Notes under the pieces: model-generated
Told to the model about the DNA's origin: nothing
The model's input: only the letters and a program-made list of their open reading frames with translations
Database searches by the model: none
Translations under genes and position numbers: made by a program
In this document: piece after piece, positions 25,732-35,044 of the stretch
Numbering within the stretch: the first letter of the stretch is position 1
How the letters are laid out: each line of letters opens with the position of its first letter
DNA from: Methylomicrobium lacus LW14
Lineage (GTDB): Bacteria; Pseudomonadota; Gammaproteobacteria; Methylococcales; Methylomonadaceae
Length of the DNA stretch: 64,000 nt
Direction of reading: 5' to 3'
Assembly (NCBI RefSeq): GCF_000527095.1
Contig: NZ_AZUN01000001.1
Location: 1,550,001 to 1,614,000, forward strand

Positions 25732-27369
25732 TCACACCGGCGCGCGCTTTGGGGCAGGCAGGCGCAGCCAAAACAAAGCACCCTGCCCGCTTTCGCCCAG
25801 TTCGATTTCTGCGCCGTAGGCTTTCAACAGCGAGGCGGCAATTTCCAGCCCCAGGCCGGTGCCGCCTGCATTCCGACGCGTCGTGAAAAAAGGCGTAAAG
25901 ATTTTGTTGCGGTTCTCGCGCGAAATGCCCGCGCCGTTGTCCTGCAAGCCGATAAGCATCCTCTCATCCAGCCGCTCCAAATGAATATTGACCCGGTCCG
26001 CGCCGTGTTGCAGGCTGTTTTCGAACAGGTTGACCAGCACCAACTCGAGCACTTCCGGCGCGATCAGCAACGGCGCCGCCGATGCCGTGTCCAGTTCGAT
26101 AAGCAGGCCGCGTTCGGCATAGCGGTGCTTCAGTTGCCCGACGACTTCGTGCAATAGGCATTCGTGCTTACTCGGCAGCGTCGCATCCGCATGCGCGAGT
26201 TCGAGCAGGCGGTTGACCAGCTGTCTGAGCCGGTGCGTATCGGCCAGGAGATTTGCGATGAAGCGCTGCCGGCGCTCCTCGGGCATCGTGTCGAGATGAT
26301 CCTGCAACAGTTCCAGCGCGCCCTGGATCGAAGTCAGCGGCGTTTTGAATTCATGCGAAACATGGGTCGCGAAGCGGCGGATGTAGTCGGTCCGCTCCGA
26401 AAGCGCCCGTGACATGTCCGCAAAACTCGCCGAAAGCTGGGCGATTTCCTGAGTAACCGGATTTTGCAAGGGCTCGATCAGCTTTTGTTCGCCGCTTTTA
26501 AGTTTTTCGGTCTGCCGGATCAACTCCCGGATCGGCCGCGCGATCGACGAGGAGACCAGCATCACGATCGTGACCACGATCAACAACAGGCTGACGCCGG
26601 CCAGCAGCACGCGGCCCTTGACCGCATAGAGATGTTTCAGGATGTTGTTCGGCGTGCGCGACAAATAGAACACGCCTTGCAGGCGGCCGTTTTCGATCAC
26701 CGGGAACGCGATGAATACGCGGATGTTCGCGCCGCGGCTGATCGAATACAAAGGCGGCGGCGGTTCGTCCGAGATGCGCTGGCGGATCACGCTCGCATAG
26801 CGCCCTTGCAAGGCTTCCTCGACTTCCGGGATAGGCGCGAGCGATGCGCCGACCTCTTCGCGCCCGGCGATTACGATGCCGTTCGGGTCGAGCAAACGGA
26901 TGCCGGACAACGTGATATGCTGCGTATCCTGCAAGACCGGGCGCAATAACAGACCGGCGCGGCGCGCCAGCTCGTCGGGCAAAGCCTGTGCGGCTGCCGC
27001 CGGGGGGCGCGGCGAAAGGATAGTATCGAACAAGCTCAATCCCGGAAAGATTGGCGCGTAAGGGGCATTCTGCGGCAGCGGATAAGTTCCCGCATAGGCC
27101 TGGATTTCGGAGCGATCTTGCAGAACCCGTCCGTAGGGTTTACCGTTCGTTTGCAGATTGCGCAGCAGCTGCCGGTAACTCGCGGACAAGGCCGCCGCCT
27201 GCGCGATCAATTCCCGCTCGGTCTGCTGCACCAGTTCGTTTTCATAGATCCGGAAGAAATACAGCCCGCCCAGCGGCAGCGCCAGCACCATCAGCATCAC
27301 GCACAACAGGATATTGCGCAGTCGGAACAGCCGGCGGCGCCAAAACGGCAATTTGAAGCTCACTCGCAT
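25732..27369 (-). CDS. Sensor histidine kinase with periplasmic sensor and HAMP
   Basis: About 545 residues from the ATG at 27369, which overlaps the regulator stop; a GTG at 27363 would give a GTGA overlap. An N-terminal membrane helix (LCVMLMVLALPLGGLYFF), a periplasmic sensor to about 270, a second helix (VLLAGVSLLLIVVTIVMLV), HAMP, then the kinase: H-box THVSHEFKTPLTSIQGALEL, N-box FENSLQHGA, G boxes DNGAGISREN and GTGLGLEIA. With the regulator, an M23 peptidase and creD it forms a four-gene operon, so it is the CreC-like sensor of this system, probably watching the envelope. Confidence 0.88.
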   Translation of the reverse strand: MRVSFKLPFWRRRLFRLRNILLCVMLMVLALPLGGLYFFRIYENELVQQTERELIAQAAALSASYRQLLRNLQTNGKPYGRVLQDRSEIQAYAGTYPLPQNAPYAPIFPGLSLFDTILSPRPPAAAAQALPDELARRAGLLLRPVLQDTQHITLSGIRLLDPNGIVIAGREEVGASLAPIPEVEEALQGRYASVIRQRISDEPPPPLYSISRGANIRVFIAFPVIENGRLQGVFYLSRTPNNILKHLYAVKGRVLLAGVSLLLIVVTIVMLVSSSIARPIRELIRQTEKLKSGEQKLIEPLQNPVTQEIAQLSASFADMSRALSERTDYIRRFATHVSHEFKTPLTSIQGALELLQDHLDTMPEERRQRFIANLLADTHRLRQLVNRLLELAHADATLPSKHECLLHEVVGQLKHRYAERGLLIELDTASAAPLLIAPEVLELVLVNLFENSLQHGADRVNIHLERLDERMLIGLQDNGAGISRENRNKIFTPFFTTRRNAGGTGLGLEIAASLLKAYGAEIELGESGQGALFWLRLPAPKRAPV

Positions 27370-28052
27370 CCGGCCAGTTGATAGCCGACGCCGTGCACCG
27401 TCTCGATCGCGGCCTGGCATCCCGCCTCGCCGAGTTTTTGCCGGATATGGCGAATGTGGCTGTCGATCGTGCGGTCGCTGACATAGACGTTGTTGTCGTA
27501 AGCGCTCTGCATGATCCGGTCACGGCTGAATACGCGGGCGGGATGGCGGATCAACAGCTGCAATATCGCAAATTCGGTCGCGGTCAGGCCGACCGCGATG
27601 CCGTCCCACAGCACCTTGTGCTGAGAGGGTAAAACGCTGAGCCTGCCGTGCCGCAGCAGCAATTCAGTCGCGTCCGCCTTCGGCAAAGCCTGCGCGCGCC
27701 GCAGAATCACGTTGACCCTGGCGACCAGCTCGCGCGGACTGAAAGGCTTGGTCACATAATCGTCGCCGCCGATTTCGAGGCCGAGTATCCGGTCTATTTC
27801 ATCGTCGCGCGAAGACAGAAACAGGATCGGCACCTCGGAGTGTTTGCGGATTTCGCGGCAGACTTCCAGGCCGTCGAACTCCGGCATGTTGATGTCGAGC
27901 ACGATCAGATCGCAAGGATCGGCGCGGAATGCCTCCAGCGCGCGCCGTCCGTCTTCGGCCTGCCACACCTGCATACCGGCCTTTTCGAGCGCAAAACCGA
28001 TCACGTCCCGGATATGGGCATCGTCGTCGGCAACGAGTATGCGTTTGCTCAT
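27360..28052 (-). CDS. OmpR-family response regulator (CreB-like by context)
   Basis: 230 residues. The receiver has Asp53 (LIVLDINMPEFDG) and YVTKPFSPRELVARV; the C-terminal winged helix has LTATEFAILQLLIRHPARVF and VSDRTIDSHIRHIRQKL. It is followed by the overlapping kinase and preceded by the M23 peptidase gene 8 bp away. In E. coli creABCD, CreB activates creD; here creD is the first gene of the same operon, which suggests autoregulation. Confidence 0.9.
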   Translation of the reverse strand: MSKRILVADDDAHIRDVIGFALEKAGMQVWQAEDGRRALEAFRADPCDLIVLDINMPEFDGLEVCREIRKHSEVPILFLSSRDDEIDRILGLEIGGDDYVTKPFSPRELVARVNVILRRAQALPKADATELLLRHGRLSVLPSQHKVLWDGIAVGLTATEFAILQLLIRHPARVFSRDRIMQSAYDNNVYVSDRTIDSHIRHIRQKLGEAGCQAAIETVHGVGYQLAGCE

Positions 28053-28060
28053 CAGGCGTC

Positions 28061-28573
28061 CTAAGCTGTCAAAAAATCATGCGGATCAATATAGAACATT
28101 CTAAGCCATCCGCTCGGCATTCCGAAACCGTAGTTCGAAGGCTTGGGCAACAGGCTCATGATTGAGTAATGCAGATGCGGCGGCTTGCCACGCGCGTTGC
28201 CGCTGGTGCCGACCGCGCCGATCGCCTCGCCTGAGCGCACGATCTCGAAGGCGCGCACGTCGACTCTCTGCAAATGCGCGTAATAATGCAGCCGCCATTT
28301 GGCGCCGAGCAGCAAGGCCACATGGCCGCCGCGCGGCAAATCGCCCGCATACAGCGTCACCCCGCCGGTCGCCGCGAGCACCGGCGCGCCTGCTTTAGCA
28401 AAAATATCGATGCCTTTGTGCACGATCGAGCGTCCCCAAGGATAATGCCAGAAGGCATGCGGATTCCAATCGGCGGGCCTCGCGCCCTCCACTGGAATCC
28501 GGTGGGTTTCCGGCAAAACAAAACCGAGAGCCACAATGATCAGCAATAGCGCGAACTTGCCGATTTTACGCAT
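28061..28573 (-). CDS. M23-family (LytM) peptidoglycan endopeptidase-like protein
   Basis: 170 residues from the ATG at 28573, overlapping the creD stop by 8 bp. One N-terminal membrane anchor or signal (FALLLIIVALGFVLP). The LytM metal site is complete: HKGIDIFAKAG (H-x3-D) and HLHYS (H-x-H), with the first catalytic His in HYYAHL. It probably cuts or binds peptide cross-links in the periplasm. It sits between creD and the regulator, linking this operon to cell-wall condition. Confidence 0.88.
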   Translation of the reverse strand: MRKIGKFALLLIIVALGFVLPETHRIPVEGARPADWNPHAFWHYPWGRSIVHKGIDIFAKAGAPVLAATGGVTLYAGDLPRGGHVALLLGAKWRLHYYAHLQRVDVRAFEIVRSGEAIGAVGTSGNARGKPPHLHYSIMSLLPKPSNYGFGMPSGWLRMFYIDPHDFLTA

Positions 28574-29966
28574 GCGCCGTCTCCTTTTCTGATGCCAACT
28601 GCGCCGTTGCGTCCGCATCGCCCTGCCCGGTCAACAGATACCAGTCGAGATGCCGCGTCGCCAGCATCAAACCGGCCAGCACGCCGAACAACAGCAGGCT
28701 GCCCATCAGCATCGCATAATCTTCCGCCTGCAGGATCACATAGAGCACCGCATACAGCAGAGAAAGGCCCGAACCCAGCAAGAGACCGAATCTGCGGCTG
28801 CGCAGTATCGCGCCGAAATAGCAGGTCAACAAGGCGGCACAGGCGAACGCGCCGATCAGATAAGCATAGAAAAACCGGATATGCTCGGACAGCGCGATCA
28901 GCAGCAAATAGAACATCAGCAGCGCGGTGCCGACCAGCGCATACTGCACCGGATGCACGCGCAATTTTTTCAACAGTTCGAACAGGATCAACACGACGAA
29001 GGTCAGCACGATGAACAGCTCCGCGTATTTGATGCTGCGTTCGGATTCCTGATAGACATCGACCGGTTTCAGCAAATCGAAACCGACCGCAGTGTCGAGC
29101 AAGGCCAGGCAATTGCCTTTTCGGCAGGTATCCAGGGCGCCGCTGACATTGTACGAAAAGGACGAGGCGCGCCAGATCGCGCTGAAGCCGTCTTTGCCGA
29201 TTTCGCGCTGTTCCGGCAGCAACTGGCCGGTAAAGCTCGGATGCGGCCAATTCGCCTTCAGGCTCACGTCGGACTCTGCCGCGAGCAAGGCAAAATTCAT
29301 CGCTCTCATGCCCCGAAGTTCCAGCTTGAACGCAAACGGCAGACTCTCTGCGGCCGGCTCCAGCTTCAGAGCGGGCAACACCGCATGCATGCCGGCCGTC
29401 GCATCATGCAGATTCCCGCCCGGTTTGAACGGTAGACTGGACTGCCCCCAGGTCAATGCCGAAGGAGCCACCACGCCGCGCTGATCGCGCACCAGCACGC
29501 TCAGCTGCGGCTTGTCAAAGCGAATCGCGTTGTCCTTGTTCCGGGCCAATAAATCCAGAACCGGCTGCGTGTTGAACTTGCCCGCAACCTCGACCTGGCT
29601 CTGATAGACCGGCACCTGGTAAATCCCGCGGTAGCGTTCGGAACTGTCCAACTGGCTGGAAACATGCAACTGTTCCGGAATTAGATAGAGCGCATCGGAC
29701 AGCGTCGCTTCTTTCACGATTTCCCTCTCTTTTCGGTTGCCATCGATGATTTTTTCCTTGGTATGATAGGTCAACACATAAGGCAGCACCAGTAGCGGCC
29801 CCGCCAGCGTTTGCGCGCCGGGCCAGCTTTGGCCGATGCTGTCGTAGGCCTGCTGCCGCCAGCCTTGCCGCTCATAGACCACGCCCCCGATATAGGCGCG
29901 CGGAATCAACAGCAATAGTATCAAGCCGAAAATAACGCCCAGTTTCAGATAAAAATTGTTTTTCAT
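28566..29966 (-). CDS. creD: CreD inner-membrane protein
   Basis: 466 residues. An N-terminal membrane helix (LGVIFGLILLLLIP), a large periplasmic domain (about 30-310), then six to seven C-terminal helices. The CreD/COG4452 signature is clear: RQQAYDSIGQSWPGAQTLAG, GPLLVLPY, LSDALYLIPEQL, GFDLLKPVDVYQESERSIKY and HPVQYALVGTALLMFYLLL. CreD is linked to envelope integrity and colicin/beta-lactam tolerance in enterobacteria and Aeromonas, but its action is unknown. First gene of the minus-strand operon with the M23 peptidase and two-component genes. Confidence 0.92.
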   Translation of the reverse strand: MKNNFYLKLGVIFGLILLLLIPRAYIGGVVYERQGWRQQAYDSIGQSWPGAQTLAGPLLVLPYVLTYHTKEKIIDGNRKEREIVKEATLSDALYLIPEQLHVSSQLDSSERYRGIYQVPVYQSQVEVAGKFNTQPVLDLLARNKDNAIRFDKPQLSVLVRDQRGVVAPSALTWGQSSLPFKPGGNLHDATAGMHAVLPALKLEPAAESLPFAFKLELRGMRAMNFALLAAESDVSLKANWPHPSFTGQLLPEQREIGKDGFSAIWRASSFSYNVSGALDTCRKGNCLALLDTAVGFDLLKPVDVYQESERSIKYAELFIVLTFVVLILFELLKKLRVHPVQYALVGTALLMFYLLLIALSEHIRFFYAYLIGAFACAALLTCYFGAILRSRRFGLLLGSGLSLLYAVLYVILQAEDYAMLMGSLLLFGVLAGLMLATRHLDWYLLTGQGDADATAQLASEKETAHA

Positions 29967-30173
29967 GATAGATGACTCCTGTGATTGATCGTCATGTCAA
30001 AATTTACCCGGACGCCTTGCAGATCGCGCGTCGGGGATTTGCAATTTCAGCGATTTATTGTGCAGTTTTCGTGCAGAACCGGAAGTCCTGTAAGTTCAGA
30101 GCGAATGACGGCCGCTTTCGTATATAATGGGCGGTTTATTTATCGATTTATTTTTTGCAACCGTTTTTTCCCG

Positions 30174-30407
30174 ATGCCGAAAAAGAAAAGTCCGACGTTG
30201 TTTGAAGACTCGCTCGCCGAGCTCGAAGCGCTGGTCAACCAGCTCGAACAGGGCGACATTTCGCTGGAAGAGTCGCTGAAATCGTTTGAACGCGGCGTTT
30301 TTCTGACCCGCACCTGTCAACAGGCCTTGCAGGAGGCCGAACAGAAGGTTCAGATTTTATTGGAAAAGAACGGCGCGTCATCCCTGGAGCCTTTTACTGA
30401 TGAGTAA
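30174..30407 (+). CDS. xseB: Exodeoxyribonuclease VII small subunit
   Basis: 77 residues from the ATG at 30174; the frame is open further up but without family support. The XseB pattern is plain: FEDSLAELEALVNQLEQGD, then SLEESLKSFERGV. It binds XseA to form the single-strand exonuclease. The end overlaps ispA by 8 bp. xseB-ispA-dxs is a common gammaproteobacterial order. A TATAAT box lies at 30122-30127. Confidence 0.93.
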   Translation: MPKKKSPTLFEDSLAELEALVNQLEQGDISLEESLKSFERGVFLTRTCQQALQEAEQKVQILLEKNGASSLEPFTDE

Positions 30408-31296
30408 TGCGTTAAAAGAATACCTGAGCCTAAGCCAAAACCGCGTCGAACGGGCGCTCGAAACGCGTCTGCCGAGCGACACCATCCTGCCGCAAAAACT
30501 GCATCAGGCGATGCGCTATTGCGTGCTGGACGGCGGCAAACGGATGCGTCCCTTGCTGACCTACTGCACCGGCAAGACGCTAGGCATCGCGCCGGAAGAA
30601 CTCGACGGCCCGGCCTGCGCCGTCGAATTGATCCATGTGTATTCATTAATCCATGACGACCTGCCCGCGATGGATGACGATGACTTGCGCCGCGGCAAAC
30701 CGACCTGCCATGTGGCGTTCGATGAAGCCACCGCGATCTTGACCGGCGATGCGCTGCAGGCGCTCGCCTTTGAAGTGCTCGCGCATGACCCGACCATCAA
30801 GGCCAGCCTTGAAAACCGGGTCAAGATGATTACGACACTGGCCAAGGCCAGCGGCTCGATGGGCATGGTCGGCGGTCAGGCGATCGACCTGGCTTCGGTC
30901 GGCACCAAACTGAATCTGCCCGAACTCGAAAACATGCACATCCACAAGACCGGCGCCTTGATCCGCGCGAGCGTGAATCTTGCGACCCTGGCCAGCGCCG
31001 ATGTCGATGCCTCGGTCGCAACCAAGCTCGATCAATACGCCAAGTGCATTGGCCTGTCGTTCCAGGTCAAGGACGACATCCTCGACGAAGAAAGCGACAC
31101 CGCGACGCTCGGCAAGACCCAGGGCAAGGACAAGGACAACGACAAACCGACCTATCCGGCCTTGCTCGGACTCGCCGGCGCGAAACAAAAGGCCCAGGAG
31201 CTGCACGAAAAAGCGCTCGATTGCCTGAGTATCTTCGGCAACGAAGCCGATCTGCTTCGCGACTTGTCGCTTTACATCATCGAGCGGGATCATTGA
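30400..31296 (+). CDS. ispA: Farnesyl diphosphate synthase IspA
   Basis: 298 residues. The two aspartate-rich motifs are HDDLPAMDDDD and DDILDEESD; GGKRMRP and GGQAIDLA also fit. It condenses IPP and DMAPP to C15 farnesyl diphosphate, the substrate for the squalene synthase at 37.3 kb. Translationally coupled to xseB, followed by dxs. Confidence 0.95.
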   Translation: MSNALKEYLSLSQNRVERALETRLPSDTILPQKLHQAMRYCVLDGGKRMRPLLTYCTGKTLGIAPEELDGPACAVELIHVYSLIHDDLPAMDDDDLRRGKPTCHVAFDEATAILTGDALQALAFEVLAHDPTIKASLENRVKMITTLAKASGSMGMVGGQAIDLASVGTKLNLPELENMHIHKTGALIRASVNLATLASADVDASVATKLDQYAKCIGLSFQVKDDILDEESDTATLGKTQGKDKDNDKPTYPALLGLAGAKQKAQELHEKALDCLSIFGNEADLLRDLSLYIIERDH

Positions 31297-31348
31297 TTCC
31301 CAACTTGATTACTAAGGAATTAAATCGGATAATCGCAAGGCAAACTGT

Positions 31349-31380
31349 GTGTTCCAGCCGGCATTGCCGTGCTGGAACAC
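31349..31380 (+). promoter_or_regulatory. Stem-loop in the ispA-dxs gap
   Basis: GTGTTCCAGC and GCTGGAACAC form a perfect 10-bp stem over a 12-nt loop, 60 bp before the dxs start. No T-run follows, so it is not an ordinary terminator; an mRNA-processing or leader structure is possible. Confidence 0.5.
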
Positions 31381-31439
31381 GCTGATCAGCGCGCAGCCCC
31401 AGCGCCCGCGCCTTGACCCCGCAAGGAATCGAGTTAGAG

Positions 31440-33335
31440 ATGAATTATTCAGGCCACACCCCCATTTTAGACACCATCAATCTTCCCGCCGACCTGCGCA
31501 AACTCAGAAAAAGCCAGCTGAAGCCGCTGGCGAAGGAACTGCGCGATTATCTGACCCATACGGTCAGTATTTCCGGCGGCCATTTCTCGGCCGGGCTCGG
31601 CACGGTCGAATTGACCGTCGCGCTGCACTATGTGTTCAACACCCCGGAGGATCAGTTGGTCTGGGATGTCGGCCACCAAGCCTATCCGCACAAGATTCTG
31701 ACCGGCCGCAAGGAGCGGATGACCACGATCCGTACGCACGGCGGCGTCTGCGCATTTCCGTCGCGCACCGAGAGCGAATATGACACCTTCGGCGTCGGCC
31801 ATTCGAGCACCTCGATCAGCGCGGCCCTGGGCATGGCGATCGCCTCGGCCCGGAAAGGCGAGAACAAACAGATGGTCGCGATCATCGGCGACGGCAGCAT
31901 CACCGGCGGCATGGCCTATGAGGCGATGAACCATGCAGGCAGCATCGACGCAAACCTGCTGGTGATCCTGAACGACAACGAGATGTCGATCTCGCCGAAC
32001 GTCGGCGCGATGAGCAATTATCTGACCAAGGTGCTGTCGAGCCGCCTGTACTCCTCGGTGCGCGAGGAAAGCAAGAAAGTGCTGAGCAACATACCGAGCG
32101 CCTGGGAACTCGCGCGCCGCACCGAAGAACACATCAAGGGCATGGTGGTGCCTGGAACCTTGTTCGAGGAACTCGGTTTCAATTACATCGGCCCGATCGA
32201 CGGCCACGACCTGGATGCGCTGGTGCCGACGCTCGAAAACCTGAAGGCGATGCCCGGCCCGCGTCTCCTGCATATCGTGACCAAGAAGGGCAAGGGCTAT
32301 GCGCCGGCCGAGAAGGACCCGCTCGCTTATCACGGCGTGCCGGCCTTCGACCCATCCAAGGATTCGCTGCCGAAATCGGCGCCCTCCCCGCATCCTACCT
32401 ATACCGAGGTGTTCGGCAACTGGCTCTGCGACATGGCCGAACAGGACGAGCGCCTCCTCGGCATCACGCCGGCGATGCGCGAAGGCTCAGGCCTGGTCAA
32501 GTTTTCCGAACGCTTTCCGAAGCGCTATTTCGATGTCGCGATCGCCGAACAACATGCGGTAACGCTCGCCGCGGGCCAAGCCTGTCAGGGCGCGAAGCCG
32601 GTCGTCGCGATCTATTCGACCTTCCTGCAGCGCGCCTATGACCAGATGGTTCACGATGTCGCGATTCAAAACCTGGATGTCCTGTTCGCGCTCGACCGCG
32701 CGGGGCTTGTCGGCCCGGACGGCCCGACCCATGCCGGCAGCTTCGATTACAGCTTCATGTGCTGCATCCCGAACCTGCTGATCATGGCGCCTGCCGACGA
32801 AAACGAATGCCGGCAGATGCTCTATACCGGTTTCATCCACGAAGGCCCGGCCTCGGTGCGCTATCCGCGCGGCAAAGGCCCCGGCGTTGAAGTACAAAAA
32901 ACGATGACCGCGCTGCCGGTCGGCAAGGGCGAAATCCGCCGCCAGGGCAGCAAGATCGCGATTCTGGCCTGGGGCAGCATGGTCGCGCCGGCCCTGAAAG
33001 CCGCCGACCAGTTCGGTGCGACGGTCGCGAACATGCGTTTCGTCAAACCGATCGATGAGGCGTTGATCCTGGAACTGGCCAAAACGCACGAAATGCTGGT
33101 CACGATCGAAGAGAATGTGCTGTCCGGCGGTGCCGGCAGCGCGGTGAGCCAATTCCTGCAAGCGCAACGCATCCTGATGCCGGTGTTGAATCTTGGCCTG
33201 CCCGATGCGTTCATCGAACAGGGTACGCGCGAGGAACTGCTCGCGATCGCGGGCCTGGATGCGAAAGGCATAACCAAGAGCCTCGAGGCCTTTTATCCTG
33301 AATTATCCCCGGAAGAACTTGCCGTTGCCGATTGA
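31440..33335 (+). CDS. dxs: 1-deoxy-D-xylulose-5-phosphate synthase, copy 1
   Basis: 631 residues from the ATG at 31440; a TTG at 31413 opens the frame but is less likely. Thiamine diphosphate binding: GDGSITGGMAYEAMNHAG and LNDNEMSIS; catalytic region DVGHQAYPHK; transketolase part AEQHAVTLAAG and YPRGKG. First step of the MEP pathway (pyruvate plus glyceraldehyde 3-phosphate). Third gene of xseB-ispA-dxs. A second copy at 44657 is over 90 percent identical by eye, with long runs of identical DNA in the middle. A GC hairpin at 33353-33375 may end transcription. Confidence 0.96.
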   Translation: MNYSGHTPILDTINLPADLRKLRKSQLKPLAKELRDYLTHTVSISGGHFSAGLGTVELTVALHYVFNTPEDQLVWDVGHQAYPHKILTGRKERMTTIRTHGGVCAFPSRTESEYDTFGVGHSSTSISAALGMAIASARKGENKQMVAIIGDGSITGGMAYEAMNHAGSIDANLLVILNDNEMSISPNVGAMSNYLTKVLSSRLYSSVREESKKVLSNIPSAWELARRTEEHIKGMVVPGTLFEELGFNYIGPIDGHDLDALVPTLENLKAMPGPRLLHIVTKKGKGYAPAEKDPLAYHGVPAFDPSKDSLPKSAPSPHPTYTEVFGNWLCDMAEQDERLLGITPAMREGSGLVKFSERFPKRYFDVAIAEQHAVTLAAGQACQGAKPVVAIYSTFLQRAYDQMVHDVAIQNLDVLFALDRAGLVGPDGPTHAGSFDYSFMCCIPNLLIMAPADENECRQMLYTGFIHEGPASVRYPRGKGPGVEVQKTMTALPVGKGEIRRQGSKIAILAWGSMVAPALKAADQFGATVANMRFVKPIDEALILELAKTHEMLVTIEENVLSGGAGSAVSQFLQAQRILMPVLNLGLPDAFIEQGTREELLAIAGLDAKGITKSLEAFYPELSPEELAVAD

Positions 33336-33352
33336 TGCGGCGATGCCGATTG

Positions 33353-33375
33353 GGTTGCGGCTAGGCGGCAACCCA
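33353..33375 (+). terminator. Possible terminator after dxs copy 1
   Basis: GGGTTGC and GCAACCC form a 7-bp stem. Only a weak T tract follows, so termination is uncertain. Confidence 0.35.
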
Positions 33376-33410
33376 ACCTTATTGAACCCTCTTTAGCCAA
33401 AAACCCAACC

Positions 33411-33926
33411 ATGGACCGCTTAATCAGCAAAATCCGCGACATCCCCGATTTTCCGAAACCCGGCATCATCTTCAAAGACATCACGCCGCTGGTCAAAGAC
33501 CCGGCCGCATTGAAGTTGTCGGTGCATCAATTAATGCAGCCCTTTTTGGGGTGCGAAATTACCGCGGTCGCCGGCATGGAAGCGCGCGGCTTCATCTTCG
33601 GATCGCTGGTGGCCTGGGAAATGGGATTGCCGTTCATCCCGCTCAGAAAGCCCGGCAAATTGCCTTATGACGTGCAAAGCGTCTCGTATGATCTCGAATA
33701 CGGTTCGGCGGTGCTCGAAGCGCATATCGACGCATTCGAACCGGATGACAAGGTATTATTGATCGACGATTTGCTGGCGACCGGCGGAACCGCCAAGGCC
33801 AGCTGCGAACTGATCGAAAAGCTTGGCGCTAAGGTCGTCGCCTGCGCTTTCGTCGTGGAGCTGGATTTTTTGAACGGCAGAGAAAGACTGGGCGCTTATC
33901 AGGTCCACAGCCTGCTGCATTTTTGA
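33411..33926 (+). CDS. apt: Adenine phosphoribosyltransferase
   Basis: 171 residues. The PRPP-binding motif is VLLIDDLLATGGTAKA; other marks are IPDFPKPGIIFKDITP, GMEARGFIFG and PLRKPGKLP. It salvages adenine to AMP. Purine salvage is meaningful beside the hopanoid genes because HpnG releases adenine from adenosylhopane, but apt is often unlinked, so this may be chance. Confidence 0.96.
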   Translation: MDRLISKIRDIPDFPKPGIIFKDITPLVKDPAALKLSVHQLMQPFLGCEITAVAGMEARGFIFGSLVAWEMGLPFIPLRKPGKLPYDVQSVSYDLEYGSAVLEAHIDAFEPDDKVLLIDDLLATGGTAKASCELIEKLGAKVVACAFVVELDFLNGRERLGAYQVHSLLHF

Positions 33927-33929
33927 CTC

Positions 33930-33948
33930 GCGGGCCGGAGAGGCCCGC
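33930..33948. terminator. Stem-loop between convergent apt and mlaA
   Basis: GCGGGCC-GGAGA-GGCCCGC, a 7-bp GC stem between two convergent genes. It lacks a clear T-run on either side but is well placed to separate both transcripts. Confidence 0.5.
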
Positions 33949-33963
33949 TCGCGTGATGCGAAA

Positions 33964-35040
33964 TTATTTCGCTCTGCGGGTTTTCCGCGCTTTTTTCTTC
34001 GCCCCTTCGGCTTGCAATAGCTGATATTCGAAACGGGCCTTTTCATATTGGCTCTTCGCATCCTGGAACGCATTGCCAGCCTGAGCGGAGGCAACCGGCG
34101 CCGGAGAAACCGCCGCAGCCTTGACCGGCTCAGCGCTCGCCGCATCCTGAGCTTCGGGTGCGGCTTTGTTTTCTGCAGCTTCCGGAACTTCCTTCGCCTC
34201 TGCCGGTTTAGCATCCACCGCGCTTGGCTTCGCGGCATCGCCAGAGGCTGTTGCCTCATCCAGCAAATCGCCTTCCAAATCGGCTAAATCGTTCTTTTCC
34301 TCCGCCTTGCCGTCGGTGGCCAGATTCTGCCGCCATTGCAGGAAGGATTCGCGGGTAAACACATAGGGATCGAGCGCCGCTTCGTCGATAAACTTCAACG
34401 CGCCATCCGCATTCGCGCGCGCGTTCACCATAGACACCACCGATACCGGCACGCCGATACCGCCTAAATAAGTCGCAGGGTTCGCCGCGGTATCGAAAAC
34501 CGATCCCGGGATACCGCGCGCCGTTGATGGACCCAGGAAGGGCAGCACCAGGTAAGAGCCTGACGGCACACCCCAGACCGCCAGGGTCTGTTCGAAGTCC
34601 TCATCGTTTTGTTCGAGGCCCGCATGCTTGGCGACATCGAACAAGCCGCCGACGCCGGCGGTCATATTGATCAAGAAGCGCCCCGTATCTGCGGCGCTTT
34701 GCTGAAACTTGGCCTGCATCAGGTCATTCAGCACGACATTGATGTTCTTCAGGTTGGTGAAAAAGTTCGCAACGCCGGTCTGCATGAATTCCGGGGTCGC
34801 CCATTTATAGGCATTCGCGACCGGCTCGGCAACATAATTATCGACCTTGTCGTTAAAGGCAAAGATCTTGCGGTTGATATCCTCGTAAGGATCGGCAGGA
34901 TTAGCCTGCGCCACGGCGGGTTTCTCGCCGGTCGAAGCGCAGCCGCCCAAAGCCAGCGCGGCACCCAGAACAAACGAGGCGGTAACAGAAGATAAAGGGA
35001 TGCCGGGGCGGCCGCCGCTAAGCGCTTTGTTGATGACCAT
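33964..35040 (-). CDS. mlaA: MlaA (VacJ) family lipoprotein, second copy, linked to hpnM
   Basis: 358 residues. Lipobox LALGGC after a signal; VacJ body DPYEDINRKIFAFNDKVDNY, NFFTNLKNINVVLNDLMQAK, AVWGVPSGSYLVLPFLGPS and DPYVFTRESFLQW. A C-terminal tail of about 100 residues is rich in Ala, Pro, Glu and Lys, beyond the usual family length. It follows hpnM by only a few bases, so the two probably form a periplasmic relay with the MlaC-like carrier. Whether it moves phospholipids or hopanoids is unknown. It is a paralogue of the gene at 10657-11661, with which it shares many blocks word for word. Confidence 0.93.
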   Translation of the reverse strand: MVINKALSGGRPGIPLSSVTASFVLGAALALGGCASTGEKPAVAQANPADPYEDINRKIFAFNDKVDNYVAEPVANAYKWATPEFMQTGVANFFTNLKNINVVLNDLMQAKFQQSAADTGRFLINMTAGVGGLFDVAKHAGLEQNDEDFEQTLAVWGVPSGSYLVLPFLGPSTARGIPGSVFDTAANPATYLGGIGVPVSVVSMVNARANADGALKFIDEAALDPYVFTRESFLQWRQNLATDGKAEEKNDLADLEGDLLDEATASGDAAKPSAVDAKPAEAKEVPEAAENKAAPEAQDAASAEPVKAAAVSPAPVASAQAGNAFQDAKSQYEKARFEYQLLQAEGAKKKARKTRRAK

Positions 35041-35044
35041 CAGA

